Counted from the stretch's first letter, positions 1 to 6,284 are shown. The stretch is DNA of 11,182 nt from Lachnospiraceae bacterium (GCA_900771995.1 CAAGQC010000095.1:1-11182); one strand, 5' to 3'. Translations and numbers: made by a program. Notes: generated by a model from the letters alone, not told the origin.

Positions 1-72
1 CCGCCGGTACATAGCATACCGGGATAGTGAAAAAATATAATAATATTGTATAATAATATTGTAAAAACGGGG
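1..72. other. AT-rich upstream region with two tandem 13-bp repeats
   Basis: No gene is visible here. Positions 4-22 hold a short inverted repeat, CCGGTA and TACCGG around a 7-nt loop, with no T-run after it on the + strand. Positions 38-50 and 51-63 are two identical, directly abutting copies of TAATAATATTGTA. They end about ten bases before the -35 box at 73. That is the place where an AT-rich UP element would contact the RNA polymerase alpha subunits, so enhancement of the infC promoter is a reasonable inference, but a regulator site is equally possible. Confidence 0.55.
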
Positions 73-101
73 TTGACATCGGGAGAACTCCGTGGTATTC
101 T
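73..101 (+). promoter_or_regulatory. Sigma-A promoter of the infC-rpmI-rplT operon
   Basis: A perfect -35 box TTGACA (73-78) and a -10 box TATTCT (96-101) are separated by 17 bp, the optimal spacing. Transcription should begin near 108, giving an untranslated leader of about 200 nt before infC. The AT-rich block just upstream strengthens the call. Confidence 0.85.
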
Positions 102-107
102 ATTTAA

Positions 108-273
108 GCGTGTGAAGAACACGACACAACAAGCAGAGTATCCACTCTCACCTTACGGCGCAGGCTGGTAAGCGTTCAGATATTTTCATAGACAGAGAAC
201 TCGTTTGGAATTTGTTTGAATGAGGGCAGTCCGTGAAGGGAACAGGTGGATAGTTATGCTATCTGCTTTTTTT
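108..273 (+). ncRNA. Ribosomal protein L20-type leader (attenuator) ahead of infC
   Basis: The untranslated leader contains a structured block (131-176), with AGAGT/ACTCT arms at 135-148 and CTTAC/GTAAG arms around 152-172. It ends in an intrinsic terminator (244-273). TATCCAC (139-145) is complementary to GTGGATA (246-252) in the 5' arm of the terminator. AAGCAGA (131-137) is complementary to TCTGCTT (262-268) in the 3' arm. These pairings compete with the terminator, as expected for an antiterminator. In Bacillus subtilis the infC leader is bound by L20, which promotes premature termination. The position, operon content and layout match that system. The assignment to the L20 leader family is by context and appearance, not by covariance search. 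Confidence 0.75.
244..273 (+). terminator. Intrinsic terminator in the infC leader
   Basis: A 10-bp stem, AGGTGGATAG (244-253) with CTATCTGCTT (259-268) including two G-U pairs, closes a 5-nt loop. It is followed by an uninterrupted T-run to 273. It lies 36 nt before the infC start codon, so it acts as a regulatory terminator and not as the end of an upstream gene. Confidence 0.85.
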
Positions 274-309
274 ATTGCTTAATATATTTTCTTATGGAGG
301 TACACAACC

Positions 310-816
310 ATTAGCGATTTAATGATTAATGAACAGATCAGAGACAAAGAAGTACGACTGATTGGAGAAGACGGAGAACAGCTCGGAATCGTTTCTTCCA
401 GAGATGCCCTGAAGATGGCAGAGGAAGCGGGACTGGATCTGGTAAAGATTGCTCCTACGGCAAAGCCTCCTGTTTGTAAGATCGTGGATTACGGCAAGTA
501 CAAATACGAGCAGGTGAGAAAAGAAAAGGAAGCAAAGAAGAAGCAGAAGGTCATCGATATCAAGGAGATCAGACTTTCCCCCAACATCGATACCAACGAT
601 CTGAATACCAAGATCGGTGCAGCCAGAAAGTTCCTGACCAAGGGAGACAGAGTGAAGATCACCCTGAGATTCCGCGGCAGAGAGATGGCACATATGAACA
701 ACAGCAAGCATATCTTAGATGATATCGCACAGAGCCTGTCCGATATTGCGGTAGTGGAAAAAGCTCCCAAAGTAGAAGGCAGAAGCATGACAATGTTTTT
801 AACTGAGAAGCGTTAA
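310..816 (+). CDS. infC: Translation initiation factor IF-3
   Basis: IF3 binds the 30S subunit, prevents premature joining of 50S and checks the start codon-initiator tRNA match. The N-terminal domain (NEQIRDKEVRLIG, then a conserved APTAKPPVCKIVDYGKYKYE stretch), the lysine-rich linker and the C-terminal domain (IRLSPNID, KVKITLRFRGRE-like block) are all present. I place the start at ATT 310, not ATG 322. The strong site GGAGG (296-300) is 9 nt before ATT but 21 nt before the ATG, and the codons between (MSDL) are in frame. AUU is the classic infC start codon, used for negative autoregulation because IF3 rejects it. The protein is then 168 aa, or 164 aa from the ATG. It is the first gene of the operon with rpmI and rplT, behind an L20-type leader. 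Confidence 0.93.
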   Translation: MSDLMINEQIRDKEVRLIGEDGEQLGIVSSRDALKMAEEAGLDLVKIAPTAKPPVCKIVDYGKYKYEQVRKEKEAKKKQKVIDIKEIRLSPNIDTNDLNTKIGAARKFLTKGDRVKITLRFRGREMAHMNNSKHILDDIAQSLSDIAVVEKAPKVEGRSMTMFLTEKR

Positions 817-832
817 TTCGTACAGTTAAAAA

Positions 833-849
833 GTGTCGGGATCCGGCAC
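833..849 (+). other. Small hairpin between infC and rpmI
   Basis: GTGTCGG and CCGGCAC form a 7-bp stem (one U-G pair) around a 3-nt loop in the 66-nt gap between infC and rpmI. No T-run follows, so it is not a terminator. It could be a processing or stability element separating infC from the two ribosomal protein cistrons. No more can be said from sequence alone. Confidence 0.45.
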
Positions 850-882
850 GATAGATTAAGTAAAGTTTAGGAGGAACTCGTT

Positions 883-1080
883 ATGCCCAAAATGAAGACA
901 AGCAGAGCAGCAGCTAAGCGCTTTAAAGCAACAGGAACCGGTAAGTTAAAGAGATCTAAAGCTTACAAGAGCCATATCTTAACCAAGAAATCTACCAAGA
1001 GAAAACGTAATCTGAGAAAGCCTGCAATTACGGATGCAACTAATGTTAAGAATATGAAGAAGATTTTACCTTATTTATAA
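883..1080 (+). CDS. rpmI: 50S ribosomal protein L35
   Basis: This is a 65-aa, very basic protein with the L35 family pattern: MPKMKTSRAAAKRF at the start, a central KAYKSHILTKKSTKRKRNLR block and a C-terminal end in KKILPYL. It is a late-assembling component of the 50S subunit. The site AGGAGG lies about 8 nt before the ATG. It lies between infC and rplT, the order conserved across most bacteria, and shares their promoter and leader control. Length and sequence are normal for the family. Confidence 0.97.
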   Translation: MPKMKTSRAAAKRFKATGTGKLKRSKAYKSHILTKKSTKRKRNLRKPAITDATNVKNMKKILPYL

Positions 1081-1103
1081 TTCAGGCGAGGAGGAAATAA
1101 GAC

Positions 1104-1460
1104 ATGGCAAGAATTAAAGGTGGCTTAAATGCCAAGAAGAAACACAATAGAGTATTAAAGCTTGCAAAGGGCTACAGAGGCGCAAGAAGCAAGCAGTACA
1201 GAGTAGCAAAGCAGTCTGTTATGAGAGCTCTGACCAGTTCTTATGCAGGTAGAAAAGAGAGAAAGCGTCAGTTCAGACAGCTGTGGATCGCTCGTATCAA
1301 CGCAGCAGCAAGAATGAACGGTTTATCTTACAGCAAATTCATGTACGGTCTGAAGCTTGCAGGCGTTGACATGAACAGAAAGATGCTGGCAGACCTGGCA
1401 GTTAACGATGCAGAAGGTTTCAAGACCCTTGCAGAGCTGGCTAAGTCCAAGATCGCATAA
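1104..1460 (+). CDS. rplT: 50S ribosomal protein L20
   Basis: This is a 118-aa basic protein beginning MARIKGGLNAKKKHNRVLKLAKGY-like, with the RGARSKQYRVAKQ and YAGRKERKRQFRQLWIARINAA blocks typical of L20 (shown here in pieces). L20 binds 23S rRNA early in 50S assembly. In Firmicutes it also represses its own operon by binding the infC leader, which fits the attenuator seen at 108-273. A strong GAGGAGG site precedes the start by about 9 nt, and the gap to rpmI is only 23 nt. A terminator follows the gene, closing the operon. Confidence 0.97.
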   Translation: MARIKGGLNAKKKHNRVLKLAKGYRGARSKQYRVAKQSVMRALTSSYAGRKERKRQFRQLWIARINAAARMNGLSYSKFMYGLKLAGVDMNRKMLADLAVNDAEGFKTLAELAKSKIA

Positions 1461-1474
1461 TTAAAGCAACTGTT

Positions 1475-1521
1475 AAGGCTGGACACACTGTTTTCGGATG
1501 GTGCGGACAGCCTTTCTTTTT
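1475..1521 (+). terminator. Terminator after rplT
   Basis: AAGGCTG (1475-1481) pairs with CAGCCTT (1508-1514), with an additional inner CACT/GGTG pairing. A T-rich tail (TTTCTTTTT) follows. It lies just after the rplT stop codon and ends the ribosomal protein operon. Some read-through into the next gene is possible, because no convincing separate promoter is visible before 1551. Confidence 0.8.
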
Positions 1522-1550
1522 GTAACGATTCAGAAAAAAAGGAGACTATT

Positions 1551-1781
1551 ATGATAAATCCCGGAACAATGATGAAACTGATGAATGCGAAGAATACCTT
1601 CGAGAGCAATCATCCCAAGTTCGCAGCCTTCGTAAGCAGATTTTTTATGGGCGGCGCGATCACCGAAGGAACCATTATAGAGATCACGATCACAAGACCC
1701 GGTGAGGAACCCGTATCCACGAACTTGAAGGTACAGAAATCCGACCTGGATCTGGTAGAGGAGCTTAAGAATCTGAGATGA
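1551..1781 (+). CDS. Small uncharacterised protein (76 aa)
   Basis: I do not recognise a named family. The protein starts MINPGTMMKLMNAKNTF, continues with a basic/aromatic stretch (NHPKFAAFVSRFF), and has a beta-like segment (GTIIEITITRPGEEP, then TNLKVQKSDLDLVEELK). It has no signal peptide and no membrane segment, so it is probably cytoplasmic. I believe similar short proteins occur in Lachnospiraceae, but this is memory and not a search result. An AAAGGAG site lies about 8 nt before the ATG. Its stop codon overlaps the start of the HAD phosphatase gene (ATGA), so the two are probably translationally coupled and may share a role. Confidence 0.8.
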   Translation: MINPGTMMKLMNAKNTFESNHPKFAAFVSRFFMGGAITEGTIIEITITRPGEEPVSTNLKVQKSDLDLVEELKNLR

Positions 1782-2566
1782 AGATAATATTTTTTGATAT
1801 CGACGGAACCCTGATCTGCGGCGGAAGCAGTCTCATGTCAGAGAGTACAAAAGAAGCGATCCGTATTGCCAGAGCCAATGGACATATCTGCATGATCAAC
1901 ACCGGACGCACCAAGCGGCTGGTGGGAGAAGATATCACCGGACAGGTGGAATTCGACGGACTGCTATTGGGCTGTGGAAGTGAGATCGAATACCGGGGCA
2001 GACGCCTGATGCACAGGACCTTTACCCTGGAGGAGTCCCAGGCCATTCTGGATGCCATGAAAAAATATCATGTGGATGCAATATTGGAAGGCAGCAGAGA
2101 AGATTATGCCCCCAGAGGAGAGGAAGTCTTTACGCAGGCTTTCCGCGATATGGCAGCAGAGATCGAAGAACGTAAATATGACCGCTATGCCAATGCACTT
2201 GGGAATTTCGATAAACTGTATGCTTATTCTGAGACTCCGCAGGGGATGGACGGCATGAAACGGGAACTGGCAGGAATTCTGGATTTTATTGACAGGGAGC
2301 ATGGATATCACGAACTGGTACCCGCAGGTTATTCCAAAGCCACAGCGATCCGCTACATTACAGATTATCTGAAGATTCCCATGGAGGATACCGTAGCCAT
2401 CGGTGACAGCAATAACGACCTGCCGATGTTAAAGTACGCCCATACCAGCATAGCCATGGGTAATTCCAGTGAACAGGTGCTGGAAACAGCAGATTATATC
2501 ACCACGGATGTGGACAAAGACGGTATCTGGAACGCTTTGAAGTGGCTAGGCGTCTTGGATGGGTAA
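1778..2566 (+). CDS. Cof-type HAD-superfamily phosphatase (IIB)
   Basis: This is a predicted Mg-dependent phosphohydrolase acting on small phosphorylated metabolites (sugar phosphates, flavin or pyridoxal phosphates); the substrate cannot be read from sequence. All four HAD motifs are visible. Motif I is DIDGT with nucleophile Asp7 and acid/base Asp9. Motif II is INTGR with Thr42. Motif III is Lys187 in GYSKATAI. Motif IV is GDSNNDLPML with Asp210 and Asp214. The 262-aa length and the large insert between motifs II and III, the C2B-type cap, fit the Cof/YbiV group. The start overlaps the previous stop by 4 nt. No terminator is visible after the gene, and its stop codon lies inside the first candidate operator of the arabinose locus (2563-2576). 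Confidence 0.9.
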   Translation: MKIIFFDIDGTLICGGSSLMSESTKEAIRIARANGHICMINTGRTKRLVGEDITGQVEFDGLLLGCGSEIEYRGRRLMHRTFTLEESQAILDAMKKYHVDAILEGSREDYAPRGEEVFTQAFRDMAAEIEERKYDRYANALGNFDKLYAYSETPQGMDGMKRELAGILDFIDREHGYHELVPAGYSKATAIRYITDYLKIPMEDTVAIGDSNNDLPMLKYAHTSIAMGNSSEQVLETADYITTDVDKDGIWNALKWLGVLDG

Positions 2567-2576
2567 AACGATTAAT
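2563..2576. promoter_or_regulatory. Candidate LacI-family operator O1
   Basis: GTAAAACGATTAAT is an imperfect palindrome centred on CG, the layout typical of LacI-family sites. It shares the 12-bp core TAAAACGATTAA with O2. It overlaps the HAD gene stop codon and lies about 128 bp upstream of the inferred GH127 start of transcription, a suitable distance for looping to O2 or O3. The regulator is inferred to be the LacI protein encoded at 8264-9298. Confidence 0.6.
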
Positions 2577-2661
2577 AAACTGAAAATTCACTTGAAAATG
2601 TGTAAAATATACAAAAAAAGGTAGCAAAACTTATAGATTGTGACGATTTGCATAAAACCTA

Positions 2662-2690
2662 TTTACAAAATACCTATCTGGTGATATGAT
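2662..2690 (+). promoter_or_regulatory. Promoter of the GH127 gene
   Basis: TTTACA (2662-2667) and TATGAT (2685-2690) are 17 bp apart. A TG dinucleotide at 2682-2683 makes an extended -10. Transcription is expected near 2697, giving a leader of about 128 nt that contains O2, a terminator-like hairpin and O3. Confidence 0.75.
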
Positions 2691-2704
2691 AAGTTTATCA
2701 AAAG

Positions 2705-2718
2705 GTAAAACGATTAAC
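2705..2718. promoter_or_regulatory. Candidate LacI-family operator O2
   Basis: GTAAAACGATTAAC is a CG-centred palindrome with half-sites GTAAAA and GTTAAT (read outward to centre on each strand). It begins about 8 nt after the inferred transcription start, a standard position for repression. Its centre is 142 bp from O1 and 75 bp from O3. Confidence 0.7.
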
Positions 2719-2722
2719 TTAC

Positions 2723-2771
2723 AGAAAAGAAGAATACAGCAGTATAACAGCCAAATGGCTGTTTCTTTTCT
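2723..2771 (+). terminator. Terminator-like hairpin with a competing pairing in the GH127 leader
   Basis: AACAGCC (2746-2752) and GGCTGTT (2757-2763) form a 7-bp stem with an AAAT loop, followed by a T-rich tail to 2769. It lies between the promoter and the GH127 gene. AGAAAAGAA (2723-2731) is exactly complementary to TTCTTTTCT (2763-2771), and ACAGC (2736-2740) to GCTGT (2758-2762). A longer alternative stem could therefore occupy the 3' arm and tail of the terminator. This suggests attenuation. The A-rich segment might instead simply be the flank of a bidirectional terminator. Confidence 0.6.
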
Positions 2772-2774
2772 CAC

Positions 2775-2798
2775 AAAAGATTAAACGATTAACCTTTT
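2775..2798. promoter_or_regulatory. Candidate LacI-family operator O3 (24-bp palindrome)
   Basis: The core ATTAAACGATTAAC (2780-2793) is centred on CG and is flanked by AAAAG on the left and CTTTT on the right. The symmetry therefore spans 24 bp with only two mismatched position pairs per half. It is the most symmetric copy of the motif and lies 16 bp before the GH127 ribosome binding site, where bound protein could act as a roadblock. The helical phase to O2 is about seven turns. Confidence 0.7.
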
Positions 2799-2824
2799 GG
2801 GACGAACAAGGATAGGAGAAAGGT

Positions 2825-4765
2825 ATGGGACATCACAGGAAGCAGCTGGAATACGGAAATATCAGGATCACAGACAAGCTGTTCGGTGAATACGTGCAAA
2901 AGGTCAGTGAGAAGATCATCCCGCACCAATGGAAGATCTTGAACGATCAGCTGGAGGATTCCGAACCTACCTACTGTATTCAGAATTTCCGGGTGGCAGC
3001 AGGAGAGCTGCCGGGAGAGAGAAAGGGGGTAGTTTTCCAGGACACAGATTTGTACAAGTGGCTGGAATCTGTAGCATTCTGTATTGCCGGGGGGCAAGGC
3101 TACGAATACGAAGCACTGGCAGATGAAGTGATCGAACTGGTAGGAAGGGCACAGGAGGCGGACGGATACCTGAACACCTACTACACAGTCAATGAGCCGG
3201 CGAAGAAGTGGTCGAATCTGGTAGAAGGCCATGAACTTTATACGGCAGGGCATATGATAGAGGCGGCGGTTGCTTATTATCAGGCCACCGGGAAGACGAA
3301 GATCCTGGACATCGCCCGCAAGAACGCAGATCTGATCTGCAGGGTATTCGGTACTGGCGAAGGACAGAAGAAGGGCTATCCCGGACATCAGGAGATCGAA
3401 CTTGCGCTGGTAAAACTCTACCGGGTGACCGGAGAGAGAAGATACCTGGACACTGCATCGTATTTCCTCCATGAGAGAGGAAAAAAGCCAAGCTATTTCG
3501 TACAGGAGATGGAAGGCAGAGGCGGCTGGGAATTTTTCCCGGAGTTCAAGAATTACGATCTGGAATATTCACAATCACATATAGAACCGGTAAAACAGAA
3601 GACAGCGGAAGGACATGCGGTAAGAGCTATGTATATGTGCTCTGCCATGGCAGACCTGGCTGTGGAATGTGAGGATGCTGAGATGCTGGAAGCCTGTAAG
3701 CGGCTATGGGACAGCACGGTGAATCACAGAATGTATCTGACCGGCGGCATCGGATCCAGTGGTTTTCGGGAGAGGTTTACCACGGATTACGATCTGCCGA
3801 ATACCACGAACTATTCGGAGACCTGCGCTTCCATCGGACTGATGATGTTCGGACAGAGGATGAGCACAGCCACCGGAGAGGCGGGCTACTACGATACCGT
3901 GGAACTGGCACTGTACAACACGGTGCTGGCAGGCATCAACAGAGCGGGAGACAGATACTTCTATGTGAATCCTCTGGAAGTTGTACCGGAGTTCTGCACG
4001 GAACACACTTACATGGATCATGTGAAGGCCGTCAGACAGAAATGGTTCTCCGTGGCCTGCTGTCCGCCGAATGTGGCAAGGACACTGGCTTCTCTGGGAC
4101 AATACATATATGCACAGGAAGAAAATGCGGTATGTATCCACCAGTTCATTTCTTCCACAGCGAAAGCAGTACTGGAAAACGGAACCGTGGAGATCAACAT
4201 GGGATCCACATTGCTGCAGGACGGCAAGGTGAAGATTCGGACGAAGCAGGACAGCGAAGTGACATTTAAGATCCGCCGCCCAGGATATGCCGGAAAGCAG
4301 GAGATCACATTGGACGGACAGACGGTGGACGCTGTTTTGGAAAAAGGTTATCTGTTAGTTACGACCATAGCGGGAGAGCATGAGATCTGCATCGATTTTG
4401 GAGTGCGTCCCAGATGGATCGGCGCTAATGACGAAGTGAGAGCGGATGCCGGAAGATGCGCATTGATGAATGGCCCCGTGGTCTATTGCCTGGAAGAGAC
4501 AGACAACGGAAAATATCTTGCAGACCTGTATGTGGAGGAGAACACAGAGGTTACACAGGGAATACCACAGGCAGATCTCCCGGGAGAGATCCCTACGTTA
4601 CAGTATGAAGCTACAAGGATCCATAACCAGTCTACCGAACAGGGAGCTCTGTACGGAGAACTGAAACTGGAGAAGGAAAAGACACATCTTACAGCAGTCC
4701 CTTACGGACTCTGGTGTAACCGCACACCGGGCGAGATGCTGGTGTGGGTAAAAGTAAAAGTGTAG
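2825..4765 (+). CDS. GH127 beta-L-arabinofuranosidase (DUF1680)
   Basis: This retaining glycosidase is expected to release beta-linked L-arabinofuranose, as Bifidobacterium longum HypBA1 does from beta-1,2-linked arabinose disaccharide of plant hydroxyproline-rich glycoproteins. The active-site features of HypBA1 are in place: acid/base Glu316 in RERF, Glu332 and Cys334 in SETC, and Cys412-Cys413 in ACCPPNVAR. The two clusters give the Glu plus three Cys zinc site with Cys412 as nucleophile. Glu316 and Glu332 are 16 residues apart, as in HypBA1 (322 and 338). The length, 646 aa, is close to the 658 aa of HypBA1. There is no signal peptide, so it acts in the cytoplasm on imported oligosaccharide. 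AGGAG (2814-2818) supports the ATG. GH127 contains other specificities, so the exact substrate is inferred from the neighbours. Confidence 0.92.
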   Translation: MGHHRKQLEYGNIRITDKLFGEYVQKVSEKIIPHQWKILNDQLEDSEPTYCIQNFRVAAGELPGERKGVVFQDTDLYKWLESVAFCIAGGQGYEYEALADEVIELVGRAQEADGYLNTYYTVNEPAKKWSNLVEGHELYTAGHMIEAAVAYYQATGKTKILDIARKNADLICRVFGTGEGQKKGYPGHQEIELALVKLYRVTGERRYLDTASYFLHERGKKPSYFVQEMEGRGGWEFFPEFKNYDLEYSQSHIEPVKQKTAEGHAVRAMYMCSAMADLAVECEDAEMLEACKRLWDSTVNHRMYLTGGIGSSGFRERFTTDYDLPNTTNYSETCASIGLMMFGQRMSTATGEAGYYDTVELALYNTVLAGINRAGDRYFYVNPLEVVPEFCTEHTYMDHVKAVRQKWFSVACCPPNVARTLASLGQYIYAQEENAVCIHQFISSTAKAVLENGTVEINMGSTLLQDGKVKIRTKQDSEVTFKIRRPGYAGKQEITLDGQTVDAVLEKGYLLVTTIAGEHEICIDFGVRPRWIGANDEVRADAGRCALMNGPVVYCLEETDNGKYLADLYVEENTEVTQGIPQADLPGEIPTLQYEATRIHNQSTEQGALYGELKLEKEKTHLTAVPYGLWCNRTPGEMLVWVKVKV

Positions 4766-4776
4766 GATAGTAAATG

Positions 4777-4790
4777 TGTAAGCGTTTACA
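4777..4790. promoter_or_regulatory. cre-like site (catabolite control)
   Basis: TGTAAGCGTTTACA fits the Firmicutes catabolite-responsive element bound by CcpA, with palindromic TGTAA/TTACA arms and a CG centre. It is centred about 51 bp before the inferred start of the binding-protein transcript, just upstream of the -35 box, and 12 bp after the GH127 stop codon. It differs from O1-O3 in its half-sites, so a different LacI-family protein, most simply CcpA, is likely to use it. Confidence 0.65.
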
Positions 4791-4798
4791 ATCAAGTG

Positions 4799-4828
4799 TT
4801 TACAACGACAATCCATTGTCGTTATAAT
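4799..4828 (+). promoter_or_regulatory. Promoter of the solute-binding protein gene with palindromic spacer
   Basis: TTTACA (4799-4804) and a perfect TATAAT (4823-4828) are 18 bp apart. The spacer 4805-4822 is itself a perfect inverted repeat, ACGACAAT and ATTGTCGT around CC. Including flanking bases the symmetry covers 4804-4823. It should allow the binding-protein gene to be transcribed separately from GH127, and the palindrome is likely an operator (see the finding). Confidence 0.75.
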
Positions 4829-4853
4829 AAAGAAAGGTAAAGGAGAGAAAGGT

Positions 4854-6284
4854 ATGAAAAACAAGAAAATCGTAAGTACAGTCCTTGCTACCGCAATGGC
4901 AACAGCAATGGTACTTACAGGGTGTGGCAACAGCAATGAGACACCGGCAGCGGGAACAGATGCCGGAACACAGGCAGCACAGACACAGACGAGTGGCGGC
5001 AGTAGCAGCGGGGATAGAGTACATATCACCTACGCACAGTGGGGTAACGAGACTGAGACTGCAGCAACCCAGAAGGTAGCTGACAAGTTCAACAGTGAGC
5101 AGGATCGTATCGAAGTAGAAGTTGTCAAGATCGATCATGATACTTATGTAACCAAGCTGAACGCCATGGCAACTGCAGGAGAGCTTCCTGATACCGGTAT
5201 CATGAGTGAGGCCGGTGTACTGAAGTTTGCAGAGAACGGACTGTTAGCTGACATCAGTTCCATGTACGGTGAAGGCGATGCAAAGCCTCTGGATGCACTG
5301 ACCTTCAAATATCAGGGAACTCCCGTTGCTTATTCTGCAGCAAACGAGGTACTGAATCTGTGGTATAACATCGATCTGTTAAACGAAGTATGTGAAAAGC
5401 AGAATCTGGATGTCAAGGAAATGACTCCTCCCGCAAGTGCAGCAGATGCATGGGATTGGGATACTTTCGTAGAGACTGCACAGAAGCTGACCATTGATAT
5501 CAACGGCAAGAATGCTCTGGATCCCGACTTTGATCCCAATAATATTGATATTTACGGATGTACCATCAACACACTGCCCTGGCAGCTGGAAGTATGGACA
5601 CTGTCCAACGGCGGCGGTTACTACAGCAAGGATGGTTCTGAGTGTACCATCAATGATCCCGCAACCGTAGATGCATTACAGAAGATCGCAGATCTGTCCG
5701 AAGTATATCACTGTGCACCGCCCGTAACCAGCGCAGCCAACGCTCTGGAGTCCTCTCTGGGAAGCAAGAAGGTCGTTATGGCAACTGATGGTGCGTGGAA
5801 TGTAGGAACCTTCCTTGGACCGAGCGCTGATTTCGAATATGGTGTTGGTGTTCTTCCTTACATGAAGGAAAAAGTTACCATCTGTACTGGCGGTCCTAAC
5901 GTAGTATTCGCTACTACCAAGCATCCTGAGGAAGCAATGGAGTGGTTAAAGTGGTACTATCAGGAAGAGAACTCCTGGTCTCTGATCGAAGCAGGTACCT
6001 GGATGCCGATTCTGGATTCCTGGTATACAGATGCTGAGAAGACCGACAAGTGGATCAACAACCCCAACTATCCCGACAAGGATATGTACAAGAGTGCAGT
6101 TGTTGACTATGCAAAGGACAACATGGTATCCACATCCTGGTACTATGTAAACGGCACCGATGAATTCAACTCTACTCTGGACACTGTATTCTCCAATGTA
6201 TGGGCAGGGCAGCAGACCATGCAGGAAGCAATCGACGAGAATCTGGAAGAGTTACAGGGCATCTTTGATGCAAACAACCAGTAA
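4854..6284 (+). CDS. ABC transporter sugar-binding lipoprotein
   Basis: This is an extracellular solute-binding protein (family 1, carbohydrate type), expected to hold oligosaccharides at the outer face of the membrane and deliver them to the two permeases downstream. The N-terminus has a basic region (MKNKK), a hydrophobic stretch and a lipobox LTGC with Cys24 as lipidation site, followed by a Ser/Thr/Gly/Ala-rich linker to about residue 60. The fold begins with HITYAQWGNETE, and DKFNSEQDRIEVEVV and TAGELPDTGIMSE follow, as in sugar-binding proteins. The length of 476 aa is usual. The site AAAGGAGAG lies ahead of the ATG. The ligand is inferred to be an arabino-oligosaccharide from the flanking GH127 and GH51. 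It ends in double stop TAATAA. Confidence 0.95.
   Translation: MKNKKIVSTVLATAMATAMVLTGCGNSNETPAAGTDAGTQAAQTQTSGGSSSGDRVHITYAQWGNETETAATQKVADKFNSEQDRIEVEVVKIDHDTYVTKLNAMATAGELPDTGIMSEAGVLKFAENGLLADISSMYGEGDAKPLDALTFKYQGTPVAYSAANEVLNLWYNIDLLNEVCEKQNLDVKEMTPPASAADAWDWDTFVETAQKLTIDINGKNALDPDFDPNNIDIYGCTINTLPWQLEVWTLSNGGGYYSKDGSECTINDPATVDALQKIADLSEVYHCAPPVTSAANALESSLGSKKVVMATDGAWNVGTFLGPSADFEYGVGVLPYMKEKVTICTGGPNVVFATTKHPEEAMEWLKWYYQEENSWSLIEAGTWMPILDSWYTDAEKTDKWINNPNYPDKDMYKSAVVDYAKDNMVSTSWYYVNGTDEFNSTLDTVFSNVWAGQQTMQEAIDENLEELQGIFDANNQ

Noticed and set aside
319..711. Long minus-strand frame across infC, and similar minus-strand frames over GH127, the permeases and GH51
   Set aside because: They lie wholly over well-identified + strand genes and have no ribosome sites or family features. 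They are by-products of codon use in the real genes.
833..849. Terminator between infC and rpmI
   Set aside because: The hairpin is only 7 bp and no T-run follows, so it cannot be an intrinsic terminator.
1519..1533. ACGATT after the rplT terminator as an operator
   Set aside because: It lacks the TTAA half on the right and the symmetric left half, and it lies in an unrelated operon.
2601..2613. TGTAAAATATACA as a catabolite or AraR-type site
   Set aside because: The arms are only 4 bp, the CG centre of a cre site is absent and the AraR pattern is not matched. In this AT-rich stretch it is likely chance.
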